Assembly (NCBI RefSeq): GCF_002127325.2
Contig: NC_035445.2
Coordinates: 80,657,389 to 80,721,388, forward strand
DNA: 64,000 bases
Direction: 5' to 3'
Origin: Helianthus annuus
Taxonomy: Eukaryota; Streptophyta; Magnoliopsida; Asterales; Asteraceae
The position numbers were made by a program, and so were the translations under genes. Positions within the stretch are counted from its first letter, which is position 1. The number at the start of each line of letters is the position of its first letter. Positions 32,784 through 42,831 of the stretch are shown here, piece by piece. The notes beneath the pieces are model-generated. The model worked only from the letters and a program-made list of their open reading frames with translations. It was not told where the DNA came from and did not search any database.

Positions 32784-33117
32784 ATTTGTCTTTGCGATAT
32801 GATTAGTTACATGAATAATCTGAAACATAATGTAAAACATGTTGGAATTAACGTGTAGAACCTCGACATGAACCTGAAAAACGTGATTACGTTCATGTCT
32901 TAACGGTATATGATTGCAAGACCCAGACTGACCTAACCTCATTTCAATAATGATAAAAGGTAATTTGTATGAACAATTACCATGATTTTCTTTCTATTAT
33001 TATAACTAGAGTTATAAGTCCGCGCGATATGACGGTTTCTCACGCTTCCTTTAATGCACTGAGCATCCAAAAAAATACTATATTTCTCACGGTTCCGTTA
33101 CAGCACCGAGCATCCAA

Positions 33118-33395
33118 AAAATACTATATTGCGAATACAACTTAATTTTCAACGAACATTTTGCATCCATGTTAAGAAAACATAAAAACAAATACCGTAC
33201 CCTACCAATGTTCAAATGGTATCGGTTTCGTTCCTCACGGAAAAGAAAAAGTTATTGTACCGAGTAAAAAAATACTATATTGCGAACACAACTTAATTTT
33301 CAACGAACTTTTTGCCTCCATGTTAAGAAAACATAAAAACGAATATGGTACCACTATCGATGTTCAAAGCGTATCGGTTTTGTTCCTCCCGATTA
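33118..33395. repeat. Diverged direct repeat
   Basis: Two copies of a roughly 120-bp block that starts AATACTATATTGCGAA and includes CATGTTAAGAAAACATAAAAAC, about 160 bp apart. Confidence 0.6.
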
Positions 33396-33609
33396 AGAAA
33401 AAAAATTCAGATATATTTAACATGTTCGAATAAAATTACGCAAAAAGCATATATTTATAGCAATAAAATATTATATTAACAAAATAACAAATATAATATT
33501 TTATAACAATTATATTATAAAGAAAAATCAAAAGTAAAAAAAGGAAAATAAAGATAAGATATTTATAAAATTAAAAGTAAACGAAAGTACAATAAAACAT
33601 TTTGCTGTC

Positions 33610-34575
33610 TCTTATACAAAAAGCAACGAAAATGTTTGACAAGAAACGAAAAGACGTGTCTATTCCAAATAAAATACTAACTTGAGACACAACCATAAAA
33701 TTAATAGACACACCTTTTCAAAATTAACCACTATCTCTTATACAAAATGAAAAGACGTGTCTATTACTAACTTTAGACACGACCATAAAATTAATAGACA
33801 CACCTTTTCAAAATAAACAATTATCTCTTATACAAAAAGCAACGAAAAGGTTTGCCAAAAAACGAAAAGGGGTGTCTATTCCAAACAAAATACTAGACAC
33901 AACCATAAAATTAATAGACACACCTTTTCAAAATTAACAACTATCTCTTATGCAAAAAGCAACGAAAAGGTTTGCCAAGAAACGAAAAAGCGTGTCTATT
34001 CCAAACAAAATACTAACTTGAGACTAGGGATGAGCATTTGGTATCAAATACCGATACCGATCCCGTCCCGTACCGATCCCGATCCTGAAAATACCGTACC
34101 GAATTTTTCGGTACCGGAAACAGTATCCCCTTTTTGGCATTTTCGGTATCGGTATTTTCGGGATCGGTATCGGTACGAAACCGGTAAAATACCGACTTTT
34201 ACCTTCAAATACCGATACCGTACCGTACCGACATATTTCGGTATCGGTACCCAGTTTGGCGAAATTCGGGATCGGAACGGGATCGAGATTTGCTCATCCC
34301 TACTCGAGACACAACCATAAAATTAATAGACACACCTTTTCAAAATTAACCACTATCTCTTATACAAAATGAAAAGGCGTGTTTATTACTAACTTTAGAC
34401 ACGACCATAAAATTAATAAACACACCTTTTCAAAATTAACGACTATCTCTTATACAAAAAGCAACGAAAAGGTTTGCCAAGAAACGAAAAGGCGTGTCAA
34501 TTCCAAACAAAATACTAACTTGAGACACAACCATAAATTAATACACACCTTTTCAAAATTAACCACTATCTCTTA
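33610..34575. repeat. Minisatellite array, long and short units of about 95-125 bp
   Basis: Six or seven units, each starting CTCTTATACAAAA. Most contain CGTGTCTATT, then GACACAACCATAAAATTAAT, then ACACACCTTTTCAAAATTAA. Short units lack the GCAACGAAAAGGTTTGCCAAG block. An hAT-type MITE sits inside one unit. The 60-residue-class ORFs here are repeats read as code, not genes. Confidence 0.8.
34025..34302. mobile_element. hAT-type MITE inside the minisatellite
   Basis: 278 bp with termini TAGGGATGAGCA and TGCTCATCCCTA, and flanking 8-mers CTTGAGAC and CTCGAGAC (seven of eight match). The interior is mostly GGTACCGATACC-like words on both strands. Removing it leaves one normal minisatellite unit. 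Confidence 0.8.
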
Positions 34576-34730
34576 GGGATAATTACGTATTTCCCGTTGA
34601 TAAACTTATTAATTGCATATTTACCCAACTTAAAATTAAAATTACATATATATTGCATATATTTACAAATTTATCAATTTTTATTTATTTTATTAAAAAT
34701 AAATTATATAGTGAGTATTTACACTTATTT

Positions 34731-34768
34731 TTACATTACATTACATTACATTACATTACATTACATTA
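34731..34768. repeat. (TTACA)n microsatellite
   Basis: Seven or eight copies of the 5-mer TTACA. Confidence 0.85.
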
Positions 34769-34844
34769 ATAAAGGAAATGAAATGAATAGGAATTTTAAT
34801 ATTATAATAATATATAGTTTTTTTTTAATACTTTTACTATTTTA

Positions 34845-35057
34845 GGGGGGGGGGGATATTGCACGGTCCTCCCAACCGCTGGAGTGATCCCACTCCACAA
34901 GCTAGCTCAGCCCCATAGCTGCCTGGCGGTGAATACCCTATCCCGAGCTGAGTCCGTTTCCTTCTAGGAAGAAGGTGGCCGATTGTCCCCGTGTCTGGAC
35001 TCGAACCCGGGTCTCTATGAAGAGTAGGGGTGAGGCTGGCCAACTGGGACGCCCCAG
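34845..35057 (-). mobile_element. tRNA-derived SINE
   Basis: On the minus strand the head reads GGGGCGTCCCAGTTGGCCAGC, with an A-box-like segment at 35042-35030, and a clear RNA polymerase III B box GGTTCGAGTCC at 35007-34997. The spacing is about 35 bp, like a tRNA gene. A unique body follows, ending in a C-run and then AT-rich DNA. No full tRNA cloverleaf is formed. TTTTACTATTTTA occurs on both sides (left at the element edge, right some 18 bp away), so the duplication is not certain. Confidence 0.6.
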
Positions 35058-35119
35058 TTGGTTTACTTTAATCTCTTTTTACTATTTTAATATTATAATA
35101 ATAGTTATTTTCTTTACAT

Positions 35120-35735
35120 TTCAACTTTAATCTCTTTTTTTCGTATCAGGAGTTGGGATAAGATTGGTGTCAACCAGTATCGAACCAGTATTGGTATCGA
35201 AAATACCGGGACGGTCCTATTCGGTATCAATACATGAAGGTAAAATCCGGAACTAATACAGAAAACGTCAAAAGTTGGTGCTGAATTGATATTGGAAATC
35301 TTTTGGTTCGGGAAATTCAGTGCTGCTACCCGGTACCATTTGCTCATCCGTGATCACGGTTATCGTACGAACAACGGTATCGTACAACTTTTTTTTGTTG
35401 ATTTTCTTCAACTTTTAATTTTTTCTTTTTTTTAGTTTCAGGGGTAGGGATGAGCTCGGTGCCAACCAATACAGAATCGGTACTGATACCAAAAATACCG
35501 GTTATGATACCGGTATATGAAGGTAAAACACGGCATTAAACCGGTACCAGGAATGCCAAAAGTCGGTACCGAATTGGTAGTTAAGATCTTTCGATACCTG
35601 TAAAAAAAGTTAAGATCTTTCGGTTCGGCAAATTTGGTACCGGTACCCAGAACAATTTGCTCATCTCTGACCACGGGTTTCATACGAACAACATCGTTAC
35701 CATACAACTTTTTTGGTTGATTTTCTTTCAGTTAT
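35120..35735. repeat. Tandem duplication of a GATACCG-rich MITE-like block
   Basis: Two diverged copies with a period of about 320 bp. Each has a MITE-like part (GGGATGAGC...GCTCATC type ends, clearest at 35445-35668) followed by a shared tail with ATACGAACAAC and CAACTTTTTT. It is related to the hAT-type MITE at 34025. Confidence 0.55.
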
Positions 35736-37060
35736 CTTTTAATGTTTTTTTCTATATTTTCTTTTTATGCTTGTCAGCAGTTCCGTTCGCAACACGCTCG
35801 TAGTAATTTCAAAATACATGTAAACACAAACTAAATAACAAAAGAAATTCGCCGCAACGTGGCGAACTTCTTTAAAGCTAATTTGATTTAAAATGCATTA
35901 ATAGTAAAACAGAGAAAATAATAAAATATATTTCTTTTACTATAGAACTTTTTTAAACTTATATCTAGATAATTTTACCGTCGAACATATTTTTTGTTTT
36001 TCGTTTATAACTTTTGGATACGATGTTATATAAAATTTCAAGTGCAACTTTGCAGTGTATTTATTTTTATCTACCTATAAAATAAATTTTACTCAACACA
36101 TTATATTAATTTATTATTGTAAACACTTTGGGCATATTTTGTTTTCATTTATAACATTTTAAATACTATTTTTTAATAGACTTTCAAGTATGTTGTTACG
36201 AATGCTTATTTTTATCTACATTTAAATGTGACAACATAAAATTCTTTGAAAACAAAGTTCTATTTGCAATAAAATATTTTTAAGTATCGTAAATTATGGT
36301 TAATGTCGATAAGCGAACCGATACTCGTTGAACAACATGAGTAACGTTACCAACAAATCTGTCTCTGAGTATTTTGGTTTCATCTGCTACTATAATAAAT
36401 GAGCCGCTAAAATATAAGAGTATTCAATAATATGACAATAGTGGTGATAACAATATACAAAACAAAAGTGTTATGGTAAAATGATCTATTAAAAATATTA
36501 AGTTCTTAATTGGGTTAAATCAATTTGTTTAAATAGATAAATAATAATTAGGTTTCAATATGCCAAACCAAAAAGGGTTAGGTGATTGGATTAAAAACTT
36601 TTTTTAATAGGTTTTAAACTTTATAGATTTTTGTTTTAAAATATTTTTATATATAAAATATTAATAATTTTTTAAGGGCCTCGAAAAAATAGGACGTGTG
36701 CAGTCACACCACCCACACCCCTCCAGATCTGGCCCTGTGTACCAATATTTAATTTTATGATTTTCGATTAATGTAAAAACGTATCTATAACCTCTTCACG
36801 TTTATCTTTCAATTGCTAGAGCAAGTGTTGGAATCATACCAATACCGTAACAAACTAAATTGACATCGACCGAAACCCAAACCACTTTGGGAGTCTAAAT
36901 CAAAACCAAAGCTTTAATTTTGTTTTAAGTTTGGTTTCCTATTTTCGCAATAATTCATAAATTCACAGCCGGTTGGGTAGAGAGTGCGTTGCATAACTAG
37001 TCTACGTTTGAACATCCACACCACCCGTAACGTGCTAAAGATCGACGGCTAGGATTAAGT
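35736..37060. other. AT-rich PAL upstream region, nothing recognised
   Basis: No gene, repeat ends or RNA gene recognised. It may contain distal PAL control elements, but none can be named from sequence. Confidence 0.4.
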
Positions 37061-37064
37061 TTCA

Positions 37065-37135
37065 ACCAACCCATTGTCATCTTACCAACCCCCCTTCTCA
37101 AAAATCAAATAGAAACACCCTTTTCCCCACCTACC
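37065..37135 (+). promoter_or_regulatory. MYB-type AC elements of the PAL promoter
   Basis: ACCAACC occurs at 37065-37071 and 37084-37090, and ACCTACC at 37129-37135. These are the AC-II and AC-I forms that bind R2R3-MYB factors in phenylpropanoid gene promoters. All lie within about 110 bp upstream of the TATA box. Confidence 0.75.
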
Positions 37136-37173
37136 AGAAAAATATAAAAATCCAAACATAACATAATTTCCAT

Positions 37174-37184
37174 CTATATATACC
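37174..37184 (+). promoter_or_regulatory. PAL TATA box
   Basis: CTATATATACC, 77 bp before the ATG. Transcription would start about 30 bp downstream, giving a short leader with CT-rich runs (37219-37255). Confidence 0.75.
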
Positions 37185-37260
37185 ACCTAGACATCACCTC
37201 CTCACCAAATCACACCCATTCTCTCTCTCCAAAATCTCTTCTCTCTCTCTCTCTAACCAA

Positions 37261-40182
37261 ATGGGTAGCATTGATATTAATGAACAAACTAGTGATTTTC
37301 TTTGTGTGAAAGGTGATCCATTGAACTGGGGGATGGCGGCTGAATCATTGAAGGGGAGTCACCTTGATGAGGTGAAGAGGATGGTGGGTGAGTTTAGGAC
37401 CCATGTGGTCAGGCTTGGTGGGGAGACATTGACCGTATCGCAGGTCGCTGCGATCGCAGCAGCCGCGGACAGCTCCGCGGTTAAAGTGGAGCTGTCCGAG
37501 GCTGCTAGGGAAGGCGTGAAGGCGAGTAGTGATTGGGTGATGGAGAGTATGAATAAAGGGACGGATAGTTATGGTGTTACTACTGGCTTTGGTGCTACTT
37601 CTCATAGGAGAACTAAAGAAGGTGGTGCTCTTCAGAAGGAACTTATTAGGTAACTGTTATTATTTTGTTTTTGTTTTTTTTTTTGGTAAAAATTAAAATT
37701 AATATAGTCATAATTGAACAGCGGTAGAGAAAAATTAAATTCATTTTTATTTTATTCTTAGGTCATTTTAGGAAAATGGTAAGTTTTAGAAGTTGCCTAA
37801 TAAATTTTTAGGACATATTTTTTGGTTCACACGAGTTACCTACCTAAAGTAGCGGCACATACCCTTGTGGTCCAGTGACATAACTATTACCCAACAAATG
37901 TACTTTTAAAACTTTTAAATTAAATGTAGACTGATTGTCGGGATTAAATGCTAAAATGGTCCTGAGTTAAGTTTAGGTCATTTTTGTTATTTCCGTCTTG
38001 TATCTCGGTCTGGGTCTTTGAGGTTTTATTTTTGTTGATATTTTCATTCAATTAGCAAACTGGGTTATAATTTTCTGTTAACTTCTCTCATTTTTTGTTG
38101 TTTTCCTCGTTTAAATTAAGGGTATAATGTCATTTATGCCATAATATATTTTAATTAAATAACGAAAACAATAAAAAGAGGAGTTAATAAATAATTCTAA
38201 CCCAATTTGTCAATTAGATAAAATTACAACAAAAATGAACCTAGATACAAAAAAAATTATTTTTAGATCCATATGGAAAAAAAAAGTAACTTAAACTCGG
38301 CAAACTTTTTGGCATTTTACCCTTGATTGTTGTGTTTAGTAGTAGAAGTTTTTCTTTCTTAAAAGATGACAAAACTCAAAAAAAAAATATATATATTCAC
38401 AAAGAGATCTTACCAACTTTTTTATGTTACAGATTCTTGAACGCCGGAATATTCGGTAACGGCACAGAATCAAGCCACACGCTGCCACACTCCGCCACAA
38501 GGGCCGCCATGCTGGTGAGAATCAACACCCTCCTCCAGGGTTACTCCGGCATCCGCTTCGAAATCTTGGAAGCCATCACTAAACTCCTCAACAACAACAT
38601 CACCCCTTGTCTACCCCTCCGTGGTACCATCACCGCCTCCGGTGACCTTGTTCCCTTGTCCTACATCGCCGGTCTTCTCACCGGCCGGTCCAATTCCAAA
38701 GCAGTTGGACCGACTGGACATATCCTCAACGCCGAAAAGGCGTTTTCGGAAGCCGGTATCACTGGTGGATTCTTTGAATTACAGCCTAAAGAAGGGCTGG
38801 CACTAGTCAACGGTACCGCGGTTGGATCCGGGATGGCTTCGATGGTCCTTTTCGAAGCTAACGTTCTTGCATTGTTGTCGGAAGTGTTATCGGCTATTTT
38901 CGCCGAAGTTATGCAAGGGAAACCCGAGTTTACGGACCACTTGACTCATAAACTGAAGCATCATCCGGGTCAAATAGAGGCTGCAGCCATCATGGAGTAC
39001 ATTTTGGATGGTAGTGATTACGTTAAAGCCGCGCAAAAGGTCCACGAAATGGACCCGTTACAAAAGCCCAAACAGGACCGTTACGCGCTTCGCACTTCGC
39101 CCCAATGGCTCGGCCCACAAATCGAAGTCATTCGCTCCGCCACCAAAATGATCGAAAGGGAAATCAACTCCGTTAACGACAACCCGTTAATCGACGTTTC
39201 GAGGAACAAAGCGTTACACGGTGGAAACTTCCAAGGAACCCCAATTGGTGTTTCAATGGATAACACACGTTTGGCGATTGCCGCGATTGGAAAACTCATG
39301 TTCGCGCAATTCTCCGAGCTTGTGAACGATTTCTACAACAACGGGTTACCTTCGAATCTCACGGGTGGGCGTAACCCGAGCTTGGATTACGGGTTTAAAG
39401 GTGGAGAGATTGCAATGGCATCTTACTGTTCGGAGCTCCAGTTTCTTGCGAATCCGGTTACAAACCATGTCCAAAGCGCGGAACAACATAACCAAGATGT
39501 TAACTCTTTGGGATTAATTTCGGCTCGAAAAACAGCCGAAGCGGTCGACATCTTAAAGCTCATGTCATCAACATACTTAGTAGCTTTATGCCAATCGATC
39601 GACTTGAGGCATTTGGAAGAGAACCTGAAAGCAACGGTCAAGAACACCGTAAGCCAAGTAGCCAAAAAGGTCCTAACCACAGGGGTCAACGGCGAGCTCC
39701 ACCCGTCTAGATTCTGCGAAAAAGACTTGCTTCGTGTCGTCGACCGGGAGCACGTATTCACCTACATCGACGACCCATGTCTCGCCACATACCCGTTGAT
39801 GGAGAAGCTCCGACATGTGTTGGTCGAACACGCTTTGAAAAACGGAGACGGGGAGAAAGACGTAGCAACGTCAATCTTCCAAAAGATAGTTGATTTTGAG
39901 GCGGAATTGAATACCCTTTTGCCTAAAGAGGTGGAGGAGGTTCGGACGGCGTTTGAAAGTGGCTCGTTGTTGATCCCGAACAGGATCAAGGCGTGCAGGT
40001 CGTACCCGTTGTACAGGTTCGTGCGGGAGGAGCTTGGAAGCGTGTACTTGACTGGAGAGAAGGTGACTTCACCGGGAGAGGAGTTCGATAAGGTGTTTAC
40101 GGCGATTTGCAAGGGGGAGATTATTGATCCGTTGTTGGAGTGTGTTGAAGGGTGGGATGGTGTTCCGCTACCTATTTGTTAG
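37261..40182 (+). CDS. PAL: Phenylalanine ammonia-lyase
   Basis: Exons 37261-37649 and 38433-40182, GT-AG intron of 783 bp splitting an Arg codon (phase 2), giving 712 residues, the usual plant PAL length. The enzyme removes ammonia from L-phenylalanine to give trans-cinnamate, the first step to lignin, flavonoids and phenolic acids; it works as a cytosolic tetramer. The Ala-Ser-Gly triad that cyclises to the MIO cofactor is at 198-200 ([12 protein letters not shown]). The catalytic Tyr region [10 protein letters not shown] has Tyr104, and [12 protein letters not shown] has Tyr347. [17 protein letters not shown] and the C-terminal shielding domain are all present. The start context AACCAAATGG is good. 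No stop, frameshift or missing active-site residue is seen, so it should be functional. Regulation by MYB factors is suggested by the AC elements. Confidence 0.97.
37940..38322. mobile_element. Mutator-type MITE 4, inside the PAL intron
   Basis: 383 bp with degenerate palindromic arms, ends GGGATTAAATGCTAAAATGG and the complement of TTTTTGGCATTTTACCC. Flanking 9-mers CTGATTGTC and TTGATTGTT share the central TGATTGT. Same family as the MITEs at 20261, 20726 and 30990. It makes up half of the intron. Confidence 0.75.
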
Positions 40183-40789
40183 TTGATGTTTTGTTGATAC
40201 ATTTATGGTTGGGTTTGTAATTGTTATGTGAAGAAATGTGTATTACTGTTTTGTTTCTAAGTTTACGTTTTGTGTCATAGTTCAACAAAGTGTAAATTTG
40301 TATACTTACCCTATGTTGAAATATCTACGGGTGATATAAATGAGTTTTCAGATTCGGATATGAATTTTAACATACGAATGAAACCCCACGAAATATGTGA
40401 AAATTCTAATGAATTTCCGGATTCGGATATGACTATATGAGTTTTAACATCCTAATGAAAACCCAAAATTCTAAAGAGTGAAAATTTTAATGAAAGTTTG
40501 GATTCAGATATGAATTTTAACATTGTATATATATACACTTAAAAGAGCATGCGAGGGAATAGTGCGCACTTCCCGTTAGCCCGAACAAATTATGATTTTA
40601 TTCTCAATTTTAAATTATGATTTTGCTCCGGTTCAAAATTACAGTCTTGTCATCGTTGTAGCTTTTGATAAATTACGATTTTACCACAGTCAAAAATATC
40701 ATTTTACCCCAGTTCAAAATTACAGGTTTGGTTTGTATACCGACACAAGTTGAACCAACTGGCTTCTTGGCGTTTGAACCAGGTGGACT
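40183..40789. other. PAL 3' flank
   Basis: The 3' untranslated region and downstream AT-rich DNA. Three imperfect repeats of a TTCGGATATGAATTTTAACAT-like phrase lie at 40350-40520. No gene recognised. Confidence 0.4.
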
Positions 40790-40941
40790 CAGTGGCGGAT
40801 CCAGGGGCATTTTGGGGGTTCCCGGGTTTGGAAAAAAAGAAAAAAACAGTGGAAAATATGTATGATTTAAAAAAAAATAGTGAGAATTAATGAAAATCTA
40901 TCAAAAAAAACCGGTGGAAAATTTTTTTAGATCCGCCAGTT
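40790..40941. mobile_element. Small hAT-type MITE
   Basis: 152 bp with termini CAGTGGCGGATC and GATCCGCCAGTT, flanked by GGTGGACT (40782-40789) and AGTGGACT (40942-40949), seven of eight bases matching. Confidence 0.65.
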
Positions 40942-41370
40942 AGTGGACTGTTCTTGGTAGTTTGCAACTCTCTTAAGAGTTAATAATAAATATAGCACCC
41001 ATATTGGGTTGTAGTTTTTGGTTGGTTTTCACTTATTTTCTAATAAGTCTAGTTTCTAGTATTAATTTTCTGCAAAGTTTATGTTAAACATTTGTGACAA
41101 GCTATGGATGGTTATTTGTGTTTGAGATTGGGTATCGGTTTTGTTTTTTGTATTAGGTGTTATCTGACTCGATTACCTTTCACTATTAAATCGGTCAAAC
41201 CCAACATTTATGTTTATGTTTTGTTACATTCTATAACCTTTACAACTAACGTCGTCCAAAAAACGGTTAAGTTATCTCACATGCTTTACATGTGAGGGTA
41301 CTATGGTCTTTTACAACATAAAGGTTGATTTGTGTAAACATATTATTATATATATAGTAGAATATATTTT

Positions 41371-41758
41371 TTTGCAAAAACATTATTATTTGTTAATAAT
41401 TATATATTTATATATATACACATATATAGAAAATAGTTTTTAATTTATTTTATAAAAAATCTGATTTTAATATTTTTTAAAGTAAATAATGATAACAAGA
41501 TAAATTACTTTTTATATAAAGTATAAATAAAACACAATTTTTTTTTAAATAAAGTTATTGTAATATCCAGAATATTTTTGAAATTATATATAATTATAAC
41601 AGACTTTTTTAAAGCTACTAAAACTAAAAAGTACTTTTATGTATATGTAAGTATGCGTTTATAAAAACAAAATATTAGACAAATTTATATCGATAAAAGA
41701 AACTAATAAATTAATTTGACATTTAAAAGATCGTTAATAAACTTCAGTAAACAAATTC

Positions 41759-41811
<53 letters not shown>

Positions 41812-42433
41812 AATAATACAAATGCAATAGAAAATAAAAGAATGTCATAACATCTATAATTTTTTTAGTTGTATTTCAATGAAATTTTACAAAGATATTT
41901 AAAATGTTTGTTAAAACTCTTAAGTCACCAATATACGTCATATAAACATAACAATATATGACAGTGTTTTTAATTTTTTTGGGGTAAAACGTAGCTATTT
42001 TAGTGTTAATGTGCATAATCTATGCTTTTAGGTGTTCATTTAATGTAAGCCAAGTGCGAAAAAATATATACCCGGCAATTTTTAAATGTCAGTTAATTTA
42101 TTAGTTTCTTTTATCGATATAAATTTGCCTAATATTTTGTTTTTATTTAACATATTTACATATACATAAAAAATACTTTTTAATTTGAGTAGTTTTAAAA
42201 CGTCCGTTATAATTATATATAATTATAAAAATATTCCGGATATTACAATAACTTTATTTTAAAAGAATTTGTGTTTTATTTATATTTTATATAAAAAGTA
42301 ATTTATCTTGTCATTATCATTTACTACAAAAAAAATATTAAAATCATAATTTTTTATAAAATAAATGTAAAACTAATTTTTTATATATGTGTATATTAAA
42401 ATATATAATTACTAACAAATAATAATGCTTTTG

Positions 42434-42437
<4 letters not shown>
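41371..42437. repeat. Large foldback with arms of about 360 bp
   Basis: The left arm (about 41371-41735) and right arm (about 42085-42437) are inverted copies. For example TTGCAAAAACATTATTATTTG is answered by its near-complement at 42415-42436, and TTTATATCGATAAAAGAAACT by AGTTTCTTTTATCGATATAAA near 42107-42127. A (TA)n run (41763-41806) lies inside and another (42437-42483) at the right edge. No transposase; a non-autonomous foldback element is likely. Confidence 0.7.
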
Positions 42438-42485
<48 letters not shown>

Positions 42486-42831
42486 TTTGGGATCCTGTAC
42501 AAAGGGCATAATTTGTAAGAAGTGTAAGAAATATTCCTGGAATGACAAGTGCCCATCCTCTTAATTAATTCGAAAGGGTAGATTTGTAATTGCACATTTT
42601 TGTCATTTAATTCAATTTCAGGATAACTGATCCAAAAATAACCGTCAATGAGATTGTTTAGGGATTTGAACGAATTTTGTAATTTACTGCAAGATACAAT
42701 ACGATTGTGTTCTACGTATCTTTCAATCATCGTTAATTATAAATACATAAACGATTATCAAATCGATATCCCCATTCCAGTTGTTTAACGTCTGCGCCTT
42801 TTTTCGATTTTGGTGTTTTATATCAATTTCA

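Noticed and set aside
33610..34575. Regularly spaced repeats that look like a CRISPR array
   Set aside because: The units are 95-125 bp, nearly fully repeated with no unique spacers, and the window is plant nuclear DNA. It is a minisatellite.
34985..35057. Possible tRNA gene
   Set aside because: The B box is good, but no cloverleaf with acceptor stem and anticodon arm forms and the sequence runs into a long unique body. A SINE fits better.
39081..40112. Minus-strand ORFs of 72-116 codons opposite PAL
   Set aside because: They mirror the codon structure of the PAL exon and have no independent signals.
42344..42730. 128-codon minus-strand ORF
   Set aside because: It translates the TA microsatellite (a run of Ile-Tyr) and part of the foldback arm.
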